Under the pieces are notes generated by a model. The model saw nothing but the letters and a program-made list of their open reading frames with translations. It was not told the origin of the DNA and did not search any database. Shown in pieces: positions 8,116 through 15,908 of a stretch of DNA of 17,331 bases. Location: contig CACZSC010000010.1 of the NCBI GenBank assembly GCA_902783755.1, forward strand, positions 1 to 17,331. Direction: 5' to 3'. The DNA comes from an uncultured Ruminococcus sp. (GTDB taxonomy: Bacteria > Bacillota > Clostridia > Oscillospirales > CAG-272). A program made the position numbers and the translations under genes. The number at the start of each line of letters is the position of its first letter. Within the stretch, counting starts at the first letter, position 1.

Positions 8116-8919
8116 TCAGAGAAACTTTCTGCTCTTCAGGACCGAATAAAGTCCTTCGGCGAGCTCTGCGGAGGTGCCTTCGAACAGCTCCCTGCTGTCG
8201 GAGGACTCCGGCGGGAATATGCGCTCCACCCTTGTGGGGGAGCCCTTCAGTCCCAGCCTCCCGGCGTCTGTGCCCTCAAGGTCGTCGGCCGTCAGCACCT
8301 TCACGGCGCCGTCACCGGTGGCGAACTTTCTCCTGAAGGAGGGGAGCCTCGGGGTGTTGGCGTCCTTTTCCACCGTTATAAGGCAGGGATATCTCATCTT
8401 CTGTGTCTGGATCACGTCGTCCAGGTTCACCGTCACGGTCAGGCAGTCTTCCGAGGCCCGGACCGTCATGACGTTGGCGGCGTGCTCGATTCCCAGCTGC
8501 TCCGCCAGCTCCGGTCCCACCTGGGCGGTGTCCCCGTCGGTGGTCTGCTTGCCGCATATGATGAGGTCGAACTTCCCTCCGGTGATCTTCTCCACCCCGC
8601 GGCTGAGGGCGTAGCTGGTGGCCTGCACGTCCGCTCCGGCGAACCTGCGGTCGCTCAGCAGCCAGGCTTCGTCGGCCCCCATGTACACCGTCTCGAGAAG
8701 GGACTGGACCGCCTGGCCCGGCCCCATGGAAAGGGCCGTGATCCTGACGCTGTCCGGATCCTCCGCCGATTCTCTGATGGAGAAGGCCGTCTCAAGAGCG
8801 AAAAGGTCGTAGGGGTTTAGCTTGCCCGCGAGCCCGTCCCGCTTCAGGACCCCCGTGACGGGATCCACTTCCACGGCGGTGGTGCCGGGCACCTGTTTGA
8901 CGCATACGATTATATCCAT
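8116..8919 (-). CDS. etfB: electron transfer flavoprotein beta subunit (bifurcating type)
   Basis: This 267-residue EtfB opens with MDIIVCVKQVPGT and has LNPYDLFALE (34-43), ALSMGPGQA (62-70) and CGKQTTDGDTAQVGPELAEQ (122-141). The last is the signature region of the EtfB subunits found with bifurcating or confurcating Etf partners, in which FAD rather than AMP occupies the beta-subunit site. DVIQTQKMRYPCLITVEK (168-185) and the C-terminal arm (about 230-267) are also typical. The start ATG has AGGA eight bases upstream. It is the first gene of the etfB-etfA-dehydrogenase trio, 39 bp after cvpA. A short CTGCTG/CAGCAG inverted repeat straddles the cvpA stop just upstream, but no T-run follows it. 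Binding of a second FAD is inferred from family knowledge. Confidence 0.93.
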   Translation of the reverse strand: MDIIVCVKQVPGTTAVEVDPVTGVLKRDGLAGKLNPYDLFALETAFSIRESAEDPDSVRITALSMGPGQAVQSLLETVYMGADEAWLLSDRRFAGADVQATSYALSRGVEKITGGKFDLIICGKQTTDGDTAQVGPELAEQLGIEHAANVMTVRASEDCLTVTVNLDDVIQTQKMRYPCLITVEKDANTPRLPSFRRKFATGDGAVKVLTADDLEGTDAGRLGLKGSPTRVERIFPPESSDSRELFEGTSAELAEGLYSVLKSRKFL

Positions 8920-8958
8920 GCAATAAATCCTGTGATTCTGAAATGTGTGACTGCTGCC

Positions 8959-9708
8959 CTATGCCAGCAGTGATATGATCATCTTGAGCAGGTTGTGCTC
9001 GTAGAGGAACTTGCAGATGAAGGTGTCCTCGAGCTTGAAGGTCCCGAACACGCTGGGAGCGACGATGGCCAGGTTGTTCATCAGGGCGACGAGCAGTATG
9101 GCAAGCAGCCAGGCCACTAGGGCACCTTCAACCACTCCCAGCAGGAATCCGAAGATCTTGTTGGCCGTGCTGAGGACGGGCGCCTTGAATATGGTGTTCA
9201 GGATCCAGGTGATGAGCTTCAGCACCAGGAACGCTCCGATGAACAGGGCGATGAAGGCGATGATGGAGGACAGGCTGAAGGAGGTCTTGTTGGCCACGGA
9301 GTCCGCGACTCCGTCAACGGTCTCCTTGGTGACCCCCGTGAGGCCCCTGATCCTGTCTATGAAGTCGCTCAGGTTGGTCTTGTACCTCGTGAGCATGTCC
9401 ATGAGATTGTCAGGCGCGTTGTTCCCGAGTATGGTCTCGGCCAGCTTGTCCAGGTTGAACAGGCCGGAGCCGGCTCCCACGTCCAGGGAGAACCCCTGCA
9501 GGGTCGTGGAGATGTCGTCCGATATCTTCCCCAGCATGAACTTCTCGTTGATTATGTTAGCCAGCCAGGGCGTGAAGGCGTAGGCGATGATGCCCGATGC
9601 CACCGTGGAGATCAGTGACATGAAGGACTTTATGAAGCCCCTTCTCGCCGCGATCCACAGGATCAGGACGAAGATTATAAGGATTATGGCGTCTATTACG
9701 AAATTCAT
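8959..9708 (-). CDS. cvpA: CvpA family membrane protein
   Basis: This 249-residue membrane protein shows four predicted hydrophobic helices (about 3-20, 29-47, 147-170 and 186-210). The first is followed by AARRGFIKSF, the usual CvpA N-terminal signature. The third and fourth flank a short loop, and GFLLGVVEGALVAWLLA (187-203) matches the conserved C-terminal part. The roughly 100-residue polar segment between helices 2 and 3 is longer than in minimal CvpA proteins and is probably extracytoplasmic. CvpA proteins are linked to colicin V production and envelope stress phenotypes in Enterobacteriaceae; the biochemical function is not established. The ATG is preceded by GGGAGG with a 5-bp gap. 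The gene lies 34 bp downstream of the DUF5711-like gene, and this pairing supports a shared envelope role. Confidence 0.85.
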   Translation of the reverse strand: MNFVIDAIILIIFVLILWIAARRGFIKSFMSLISTVASGIIAYAFTPWLANIINEKFMLGKISDDISTTLQGFSLDVGAGSGLFNLDKLAETILGNNAPDNLMDMLTRYKTNLSDFIDRIRGLTGVTKETVDGVADSVANKTSFSLSSIIAFIALFIGAFLVLKLITWILNTIFKAPVLSTANKIFGFLLGVVEGALVAWLLAILLVALMNNLAIVAPSVFGTFKLEDTFICKFLYEHNLLKMIISLLA

Positions 9709-9742
9709 AGCACCCTCCCTTTATTGATGATGAAACTGTTAC

Positions 9743-10987
9743 TTACTGGTTTTCAAAAGATCCCGCTCCCGCCGGAGCTTCGTCCGTGAAGGCTCTCTCC
9801 GCCGACTTTTCGCGGCACACCAGGATCCCGCGGCTCAGGGGGATTATGTCGAGTATGTTCCCCTCCGCCCCGATCTCCTCCGTGGAGGTCTTCATGAGCT
9901 TTATTATCTTGTCGTGCGTCCTTATGTACGCCAGGCACTCGTCGGGGTTCAGGCTGGCGTACACGCCCCGGACCCTGATCTTCGACACGGTGTCGTGGAT
10001 GACGCTGCCGGTCTCGTTGTCGATGACCACGATCCGGCTGTCGTTGGCAAGCACGTCCGGGGAGCTCACCAGCACCGTGAAGAGGCTGTTCACGTCCGCG
10101 TACCTGATCTCCTCGGATCCCGGGACGTATTCCCCTGCAACTTCACCTTCCGAGGTGACGAACACCACCCTGTCGGAGCATACGAGGATGAACTTGCCGT
10201 TGCCCCGGTACAGCTTCAGGGGAAGCGATCCTTTGTAGGTGAGGCTTGCCACGGGCTCGGTGCCTCCCCGTTTCAGGATCTGCAGTTCGCAGTCCAGGTC
10301 GGATCCCGTGGGCACGGCCGAGGCCAGGGCGAAGTACTTGCCGTCGGAGGACAGGACGCAGTCCATGACGTAATTGTCCTTGTTAACGGACATGACCAGC
10401 TTGAAGTTCTGGGAATACAGGTCAGCCGTGTATCTGGTGTTCTTGCCCCTGTACACCACCAGGTACGATCCGTCGTCCGAGGTGTCGGCGGCTATGATGT
10501 CGCCGTCAGCCGTCCGGGATATGACTTCGGTGAACTGGTTGTACAGGGAGTAGCCGGTGCCGCCCAGGTCATATACCAGCATGTACTTGCCGGAGGCCTT
10601 CATGACGGGGTTCGAGAGGCTGATCTCCTGGGTGGTCACTATGTCACCGGAGTCGTTGTAGTAGGTATACCGCACGTTGTTTATGACGGATATGCCTCCC
10701 CGGTATCCCGAGAACAGGGTGCCCTCGCTGCCGTTGTATACGATGGACGTCAGGGCCGTGTCCTCGGAGGACCTGAGGGACGAGAAGTCCCTGACCAGGT
10801 ATTTCAGGTTCCCGTATGTGATGTAGTCGCCGAAGAAGATGTACACGCCGCCTATATATACGAGAAGCAGCACCAGGAACACTATCCCCGCGAAGAGATA
10901 CGTCCTCGACACCTTCTTGTAGTATTTGTTTATGTTCGGACCGAGCTGACCCACTACGGATATCTGGGTCTCTTTTCTGTTCTCCAC
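9743..10987 (-). CDS. DUF5711-like single-pass membrane protein with beta-rich extracytoplasmic domain
   Basis: This protein of about 414 residues has a short cytoplasmic tail, one strong transmembrane helix (about 30-53) and a long extracytoplasmic region. That region is made of repeated short beta-strand patterns such as VRYTYYNDSGDIV, SSDGKYFALAS and VVIDNETGSVIHD, suggestive of a seven-bladed WD40/YVTN-like propeller. I associate the arrangement with the DUF5711 family found beside cvpA in Clostridia; this is from memory. The frame is open to a TTG at 10996, but AGGAG directly abuts that codon. The GTG at 10985-10987 has the same site nine bases upstream and is the better start. The gene follows truA by about 25 bp and precedes cvpA by 34 bp. 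Function is unknown. Confidence 0.78.
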   Translation of the reverse strand: MENRKETQISVVGQLGPNINKYYKKVSRTYLFAGIVFLVLLLVYIGGVYIFFGDYITYGNLKYLVRDFSSLRSSEDTALTSIVYNGSEGTLFSGYRGGISVINNVRYTYYNDSGDIVTTQEISLSNPVMKASGKYMLVYDLGGTGYSLYNQFTEVISRTADGDIIAADTSDDGSYLVVYRGKNTRYTADLYSQNFKLVMSVNKDNYVMDCVLSSDGKYFALASAVPTGSDLDCELQILKRGGTEPVASLTYKGSLPLKLYRGNGKFILVCSDRVVFVTSEGEVAGEYVPGSEEIRYADVNSLFTVLVSSPDVLANDSRIVVIDNETGSVIHDTVSKIRVRGVYASLNPDECLAYIRTHDKIIKLMKTSTEEIGAEGNILDIIPLSRGILVCREKSAERAFTDEAPAGAGSFENQ

Positions 10988-11012
10988 GCGGATCAACTCC
11001 TTTCTCTGTTTT

Positions 11013-11798
11013 CTAGTTACTGAGCCATTCTATGTCCCCGGGGTACCTGACCTCCGCCAGGTACAGCCCGCAGGCAGGCGCCGTCCTTCCGGCGGCGTAC
11101 CGATCCCGGGCCCCGATTATCCTCTCCATGTCCCCGGGGTCCAGGGTGCCCCCCGCCATGTCAGCGAGGGTGCCGGTGATGATCCTCACCATGTTGTAGA
11201 GGAACCCGTCGGCGGAGATGCGGAGCTCCACCAGGTCCCCCCGTCTTTCCACGGAGCACTCGGTGACTGTCCTGACCGGGTCCTCTATCTTCGAGCCCGA
11301 TGCCATGAAGGACCTGAAATCGTGCTTCCCGGTGACCGCGGAGGCCGCTTCGGCGAGCCTGCAGAGGGTCTCCTCCGGTATGCGCCATCCCAGTTCCCAC
11401 ACCCTGTTGTTCATGAGGGGGTCCCTGGTGACGCTGTCGTGTATCCTGTATATGTATCTCTTGGAGACGGCCGAGTATCTCGGATGGAAGTCCTCCTCCG
11501 CCGGGGCCTCTCCCGTGATCTCGATGTCCTTCGGGAGGTACGGGGCCATGGCCCTGTGGACCTTTCCGACCGGGATCCCCAGCGGGGAGCCGTCGCAGGT
11601 CTCGACGGTGGCGCAGAATCCCAGGGCGTGGACCCCGGTATCGGTCCTGCTGCAGCCGGTCACAAGGCATCTTCTGCCGAGGCATTCGCTGAACGCCTCC
11701 GTGAGCGTCCCCTGGACCGTGGGCCTGTCAGGCTGGTACTGCCAGCCGGAGTAGGCCGTGCCGTCGTATGATATCCTTATGAGGAGCCTGTTGTTCAT
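11013..11798 (-). CDS. truA: tRNA pseudouridine(38-40) synthase TruA
   Basis: TruA isomerises uridines 38-40 in the anticodon arm of several tRNAs. The 261-residue product starts MNNRLLIRISYDGTAYSGWQ, the family N-terminus, and has the catalytic motif SRTDTGVHALG (50-60) with Asp53 as nucleophile. Further family signatures are KRYIYRI, HDFRSF, DGFLYNMVRIITGTL and APACGLYL near the C-terminus. The frame stays open upstream to 11948, but those extra 50 residues are only the shadow of ecfT. The start at 11798 overlaps the ecfT stop by four bases (ATGA), the usual coupling in ecfA1-ecfA2-ecfT-truA clusters of Bacillota. The residue before RTD is Ser where many family members have Gly, a mild variation. 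Confidence 0.95.
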   Translation of the reverse strand: MNNRLLIRISYDGTAYSGWQYQPDRPTVQGTLTEAFSECLGRRCLVTGCSRTDTGVHALGFCATVETCDGSPLGIPVGKVHRAMAPYLPKDIEITGEAPAEEDFHPRYSAVSKRYIYRIHDSVTRDPLMNNRVWELGWRIPEETLCRLAEAASAVTGKHDFRSFMASGSKIEDPVRTVTECSVERRGDLVELRISADGFLYNMVRIITGTLADMAGGTLDPGDMERIIGARDRYAAGRTAPACGLYLAEVRYPGDIEWLSN

Positions 11799-12622
11799 AT
11801 GGCGAAAGTGTATACGGGGAAATATATGTTGAGCAACACCACCGCCACCCCTATGGCGATGACGATGCCGAAGAACACCCAGTCCTTCGCGTCGGTCTTC
11901 GGGACGTTGAGCTTGGTCCTTCCCTCCCCGCCGCTGTAGCACCTGCACTCCATGGCGGTGGCCAGCTCGTCGGCACGCCTGAAGGCGGACACGAACAGGG
12001 GGATCAGGATCGGTATCAGGGCCTTCGCCCTCTTTATCACTCCGCCGGAGGCGAAGTCAGCGCCTCTGGCCGTCTGGGCGTTTATGATCTTGTGGGTCTC
12101 GTCTATGAGGGTCGGGATGAACCTCAGGGCGATGGTCATCATCATGGCGAACTCATGCACCGGCACGTGTATCAGCTTGAGGGGCTTCAGCAGGCTCTCA
12201 AGGGCGTCCGTCAGTGCAAGAGGCGTCGTGGTGTAGGTCAGGAACACCGAAGTGGCCGTGATCAGCACCAGGATCCTGAAGATGATGATCCCCGCGTTTA
12301 TGATGCCCTCGAGATAGATGGATATGATCCAGAACTGGACCAGGAGGGTCTCCCCCTTGAACCAGAGGATGTTTATGAGGGCCGTGAATATGATGATGAA
12401 CAGCAGCGGTCTCATGGCCTTGACCATCATCCTGACCGGGATATGGGTCATGATGACGAACACGGTGATGGAGACGAATATGAGGGCGAATGCCGTCAGG
12501 CTCTTTGCCAGGAAGATAGTGACTATGAACAGGATCGATGTCAGTATCTTGATCCGGGCGTCGAACCGGTGGAACAGGGAGTCGCCTTCCACATACTGTC
12601 CGAAAATGATGTCAGATCTCAT
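11795..12622 (-). CDS. ecfT: energy-coupling factor transporter transmembrane protein EcfT
   Basis: This 275-residue EcfT is the membrane scaffold that links the two ATPases to exchangeable substrate-binding S components for vitamin, metal or nucleobase uptake. It opens with a region resembling GDSLFHRFDARIKIL (13-27), the family signature. It has five to six hydrophobic stretches (about 28-58, 68-88, 95-128, 158-170, 200-214 and 247-268) and the coupling-helix motifs ARGA (185-188) and ECRCY (225-229) that dock on the ATPases. The ATG is preceded by AGGA at short spacing. No S component is encoded nearby, which fits the group II, shared-module type. Confidence 0.95.
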   Translation of the reverse strand: MRSDIIFGQYVEGDSLFHRFDARIKILTSILFIVTIFLAKSLTAFALIFVSITVFVIMTHIPVRMMVKAMRPLLFIIIFTALINILWFKGETLLVQFWIISIYLEGIINAGIIIFRILVLITATSVFLTYTTTPLALTDALESLLKPLKLIHVPVHEFAMMMTIALRFIPTLIDETHKIINAQTARGADFASGGVIKRAKALIPILIPLFVSAFRRADELATAMECRCYSGGEGRTKLNVPKTDAKDWVFFGIVIAIGVAVVLLNIYFPVYTFAI

Positions 12623-12661
12623 TGATTCCTAAATTCGCCTTTCCGCGGAACGCAACCGGCG

Positions 12662-13513
12662 TTACTGTTTTCTTCTGAGTTCCAGGATCTTGTCCACCGC
12701 GTAATCCACGGTGTACACGTCGAGGCCTATGTCCGCGCCATTCTGCTGCATCAGCCTTGCGATCTTTGTGATTTGGGGCACGTCCAGCCCCACCGACGAC
12801 AGCAGCTCCGCCTCGGAGAACACCTCGGCGCAGGGCCTGTGCATGAGGATCTTCGCGTTGGCCATGACGATTATGTCGTCGCAGTACATGGCCATGTCCT
12901 CCATGCTGTGGCTCACTATGATGACGCAGGTGCCCTTCTCCCGGGAGAACTTCTTGATGCCCCCCAGGATGTCGCGCCTTCCGGCCGGGTCAAGGCCCGC
13001 CGCGGGCTCGTCCAGGATCAGCACCTCGGGATCCATGGCCAGCACCCCGGAGAGGGCCACTCTCCTCTTCTGGCCTCCGGACAGATCGAAGGGAGACTTG
13101 TCCAGTATCTCGGGCTCCAGGCCGGCGAAGGCCGCCGATTCCTCGACTCTCCGTTTGATCTCGTCCTTGTCCAGTCCCATGTTCCTGGGCCCGAAGCCTA
13201 TGTCCTCACGGACCGTGTCCGCGAACAGCTGGTGTTCCGGATACTGCATGACCAGGCCCACCTTGAAGCGCACGTCCCGGATCTTCTTCGGTTCCTGCCA
13301 GATGTCCTTCCCGTCTATGAGCACGGTGCCGGTGTCAGGCTTAAGAAGACCGTTCAGGAGCTGCACCAGTGTGGACTTGCCGGAGCCCGTGTGCCCGATC
13401 AGTCCCGTGATGCCCCCCTCGATCCTGAAGCTCACGTCATCCAGGGCCTTCGTGGGGTTCTTCATGCTCTTGTTGTATGTGTATGACACGTTTCTGAGTT
13501 CTACGACTGCCAT
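12662..13513 (-). CDS. ecfA2: energy-coupling factor transporter ATPase EcfA2
   Basis: This is a 283-residue ABC-type ATPase. Walker A is GHTGSGKST (40-48), the Q-loop is VMQYPEHQLF (88-97, Q90), the ABC signature is LSGGQKRR (144-151), Walker B is LILDEP (165-170) and the switch histidine is H202. The QYPEHQLF stretch and the DEPAAGLDP motif are characteristic of EcfA2 (formerly CbiO/EcfA'). It forms a heterodimer with EcfA1, which powers the EcfT/S-component complex at the inner face of the membrane. Its start follows the ecfA1 stop by a single base, and its ribosome binding site (AAAGGAA) lies inside the last ecfA1 codons, so expression is coupled. Confidence 0.95.
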   Translation of the reverse strand: MAVVELRNVSYTYNKSMKNPTKALDDVSFRIEGGITGLIGHTGSGKSTLVQLLNGLLKPDTGTVLIDGKDIWQEPKKIRDVRFKVGLVMQYPEHQLFADTVREDIGFGPRNMGLDKDEIKRRVEESAAFAGLEPEILDKSPFDLSGGQKRRVALSGVLAMDPEVLILDEPAAGLDPAGRRDILGGIKKFSREKGTCVIIVSHSMEDMAMYCDDIIVMANAKILMHRPCAEVFSEAELLSSVGLDVPQITKIARLMQQNGADIGLDVYTVDYAVDKILELRRKQ

Positions 13514-13514
13514 G

Positions 13515-14381
13515 TCAGTTTCCTTTTTTCAAATAGTCTGATATTATCTCCGCGCACTCCTCTTCGGAATACGCCCCGTACGGGATACCGAAACCCGCTT
13601 TGTGGAGCTTGTACATCAGCTCCGTGGACTGGGGCACGTCCAGATCTATGTCCCACAGCATCTCGGGCTGTGAGAATATCTCTGCCGGGGTGCCGCTGGC
13701 CACGACCTTTCCCTCGTCCATCACGATGATCCTGTCGGCGAGGGACGCCTCGTTCATGTAGTGGGTTATGAGGATGATGGTTATGCCCTTCTCCCTGTTC
13801 AGGTCCTGGATTATGGACATCACTTCCTGCCGTCCCACCGGATCCAGCATGGCCGTGGACTCGTCGAAGATGATGCACTTCCGCTCCATGGCGATGACGC
13901 CGGCGATGGCGACCCGCTGCTTCTGGCCCCCGGAAAGGTTCGCCGCGTGGTACCTGGCGTACTCCGTCATGCCCACGTCCTTCAGGGCCTTGTCCACCCT
14001 TTTCCTTATCTCCTCCGAGGGGATGCCCAGGTTCTCGCAGCCGAAGGCCACGTCCTCTTCCACTATGGTGGCAACTATCTGGTTGTCCGGATTCTGGAAC
14101 ACCATGCCGATGTCCCGCCGGATCTTCATTATGTCATCGTCGCTGACGTCATCCCCGGTCATCTCCCTGCCCAGGATCTCCAGCCGCCCCTCGTCCGGCT
14201 CCTCTATCATGCAGAGGATCTTCGCGAGAGTGGACTTGCCGGAGCCGTTGTGGCCCAGGATCACCGTGAAGGAACCTTCCTCGATATCGAAGGATACGTT
14301 CTTCAGGGCCGGCACCGGAGGGGTGTCCTCGTCGCCGGGGTACGTGTACGATATGTTCTCGGCTCTTATTATCTTGCTCAT
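13515..14381 (-). CDS. ecfA1: energy-coupling factor transporter ATPase EcfA1
   Basis: This 288-residue ABC ATPase has Walker A GHNGSGKST (43-51), Q-loop MVFQNPDNQIV (93-103), signature LSGGQKQR (149-156), Walker B IIFDEST (170-176) with the EcfA1-type continuation AMLDP, and switch H207. Together with EcfA2 it is the ATP-hydrolysing pair of the ECF module. The QNPDNQ and DESTAMLDP motifs distinguish it from EcfA2. The ATG has AGGAAA about two bases upstream, and the gene begins 6 bp after the methyltransferase stop codon, so it is probably in the same transcript. Gene order ecfA1-ecfA2-ecfT-truA is the common one in Bacillota. Confidence 0.95.
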   Translation of the reverse strand: MSKIIRAENISYTYPGDEDTPPVPALKNVSFDIEEGSFTVILGHNGSGKSTLAKILCMIEEPDEGRLEILGREMTGDDVSDDDIMKIRRDIGMVFQNPDNQIVATIVEEDVAFGCENLGIPSEEIRKRVDKALKDVGMTEYARYHAANLSGGQKQRVAIAGVIAMERKCIIFDESTAMLDPVGRQEVMSIIQDLNREKGITIILITHYMNEASLADRIIVMDEGKVVASGTPAEIFSQPEMLWDIDLDVPQSTELMYKLHKAGFGIPYGAYSEEECAEIISDYLKKGN

Positions 14382-14387
14382 CGTTTC

Positions 14388-15272
14388 CTATTTGCTTCTG
14401 AAGCTTGCCCTCACTGACGCTCCGCTGGGGAGCATGAGGCCGTTGGACGATACCCTGAGGCAGGTCTCCCCCACCTCGAATACGCAATTCTCTCTGATCT
14501 TCCCGGGAAGGGATTCCGAGAGGATGTATTTCATTACCATGGGCGACAGCCCGGTGGTATAGCTGTTTATCAGGAAGAACAGGGGTCTTTCCGACAGCAG
14601 CGAGACCGCCAGCTCCACGATCCCCTGTATGCTCTTCTCAAGGGTCCAGAGCTCCCCGGAGGGTCCTCTCCCGTAGGACGGGGGATCCATTATGATCCCT
14701 TCGTACTGCCTGCCCCTTCTGATCTCCCTCTCGCAGAACTTCCTGCAGTCGTCCACTATGAACCGGCAGGGGGCGTCCTCAAGCCCCGACAGGGCCAGAT
14801 TCTCCTTGGCGGCCTGCGTCATGCCCTTCGAGGCATCCACCTGCACCACCTCGGCCCCGCCCTTCGCGCAGGCCACGGTGGCCGCGCCCGTATACGCGAA
14901 CAGGTTCAGCACCCTGGGCTTTTCCCCGGTCTCCGCTGCTCTTTCCTCTATGAGGGATCTTGCCCAGTCCCAGTTGGGAGCCTGCTCAGGGAACAGTCCC
15001 GTATGCTTGAAACCCATGGGCCTGAGGCGGAAGGTCATGTCCCGGTAGCCTACGCACCAGGACTCGGGCATCCTGTTCACCGTCCAGGATCCGCCGCCGT
15101 TCTTTCTGGTGTACACCCCGTCGGCCTTATCCCATCTCGGGTCTTCCTTCGGATAGTCCCAGATCACCTGGGGGTCCGGCCTTCTCAGGATGTACTTTCC
15201 CCATCTCTCGAGCCTCTCACCGCCGGAGCAGTCCAGGAGCTCGTAGTCTTTCCATTCGTCACTTGAAAACAT
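14388..15272 (-). CDS. class I SAM-dependent methyltransferase, RlmI-like (probable rRNA cytosine methyltransferase)
   Basis: This 294-residue protein has the Rossmann-type SAM-binding core: motif I NLFAYTGAATVACAKGGA (123-140), an acidic residue after strand 2 in VQVDASKGM (143-151, D146), FIVDDCRKF (171-179) and the catalytic-loop motif MDPPSYGRGP (195-204). These match the COG1092 family of 23S rRNA m5C methyltransferases (RlmI and relatives). The N-terminal PUA domain of full-length RlmI (about 390-400 residues) is absent. In its place is a short region (1-90) rich in Trp and Tyr, as in the shorter clostridial relatives. Substrate is unproven. It starts 12 bp after the ruvC stop with GGTGA at 4-5 bases spacing, and is followed 6 bp later by ecfA1. 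Confidence 0.82.
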   Translation of the reverse strand: MFSSDEWKDYELLDCSGGERLERWGKYILRRPDPQVIWDYPKEDPRWDKADGVYTRKNGGGSWTVNRMPESWCVGYRDMTFRLRPMGFKHTGLFPEQAPNWDWARSLIEERAAETGEKPRVLNLFAYTGAATVACAKGGAEVVQVDASKGMTQAAKENLALSGLEDAPCRFIVDDCRKFCEREIRRGRQYEGIIMDPPSYGRGPSGELWTLEKSIQGIVELAVSLLSERPLFFLINSYTTGLSPMVMKYILSESLPGKIRENCVFEVGETCLRVSSNGLMLPSGASVRASFRSK

Positions 15273-15284
15273 ATGTCACCAAAG

Positions 15285-15815
15285 CTATTTGATCTTGCCG
15301 GCCATGGAGGTCGGCTTGTTGTAGTATTCAGCCAGTCTGGAGTTGCCCGTGTGGGCGTGGCATATGGCCGCCGCCAGGGCGTCCGCCGTGTCGTCGGGCT
15401 TCGGCACCTTCTTCAGTCCCAGGAACATGGTGACCATCTCCTGGATCTGGTGCTTGTCGGCCCTTCCGTATCCCACCACCGCCTGCTTTATCTGAAGGGG
15501 CGTGTACTCGAATATGGGCACCCCGCTGGCTCTCGCCGCCAGCAGTATGCATCCCCTGGCCTCCGCCACTATGATGGCGGTCTTCTGGTTGGTATTGAAG
15601 AACAGCTCCTCGATGGCCACGGCCTCGGGTCTGTATTTCTTTATGATCTGATCAATCTCCTCATACACGGACAGGAGCCTGTCCTCGGTCTTCATCTTCG
15701 CGGGAGTGGTCACTGCCCCGTAGTCCAGAGTCGTCAGTTTCCCGCCGAATTTTTCGGAATTTATAACTCCCCAGCCCACTATGGCGATGCCGGGGTCTAT
15801 GCCCAGGATTACCAA
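15285..15815 (-). CDS. ruvC: crossover junction endodeoxyribonuclease RuvC
   Basis: RuvC resolves Holliday junctions together with RuvAB. The four acidic active-site residues are present: D7 in ILGIDPG, E69 in AIEELFF, and D142 and D145 in PDDTADALAAA (numbered from the start chosen here). The frame can also start at ATG 15845, giving ten more residues. I prefer the TTG at 15813-15815 for three reasons. It gives MVILGIDPG, which lines up exactly with the family N-terminus. It has GGGGAGG 11 bases upstream. The promoter's predicted transcription start is at about 15847, so an ATG at 15845 would be leaderless. The length from TTG is 176 residues, normal for RuvC. It is the first gene of the long minus-strand run; ruvA and ruvB are not adjacent. 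Confidence 0.93.
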   Translation of the reverse strand: MVILGIDPGIAIVGWGVINSEKFGGKLTTLDYGAVTTPAKMKTEDRLLSVYEEIDQIIKKYRPEAVAIEELFFNTNQKTAIIVAEARGCILLAARASGVPIFEYTPLQIKQAVVGYGRADKHQIQEMVTMFLGLKKVPKPDDTADALAAAICHAHTGNSRLAEYYNKPTSMAGKIK

Positions 15816-15826
15816 ATCAAGCCAAT

Positions 15827-15834
15827 CCTCCCCC
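15827..15834 (-). promoter_or_regulatory. ribosome binding site that decides the ruvC start
   Basis: GGGGGAGG on the minus strand, 11 bases before the TTG at 15815. It lies inside the longer ATG-initiated frame, so it argues for the shorter protein. Confidence 0.6.
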
Positions 15835-15853
15835 ACGTTAATCATTAACGAAA

Positions 15854-15882
15854 ATTATACCATATCTTAATATATATGTCAA
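15854..15882 (-). promoter_or_regulatory. consensus sigma-A promoter for ruvC and the downstream gene run
   Basis: The minus strand carries TTGACA (15877-15882), a 17-bp spacer and TATAAT (15854-15859), a perfect consensus. The predicted start is at about 15846-15847. No other promoter of comparable quality was found down to position 231. Confidence 0.9.
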
Positions 15883-15908
15883 AGAGCATTTTTCGCCGCA
15901 GGCTGATA

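Noticed and set aside
5515..8149. Long plus-strand frames (471 and 429 codons) opposite the dehydrogenase and etfA
   Set aside because: Same strand-mirror effect. They have no ribosome binding sites or family motifs, while the minus-strand genes are unambiguous.
8939..8964. CTGCTG/CAGCAG inverted repeat at the cvpA stop codon as a terminator
   Set aside because: The stem is only about six pairs, it includes coding sequence, and no T-run follows on the minus strand.
11799..11948. N-terminal extension of TruA by 50 residues
   Set aside because: The extra sequence is Arg/His/Gly-rich out-of-frame ecfT, and the family N-terminus begins at the ATG overlapping the ecfT stop.
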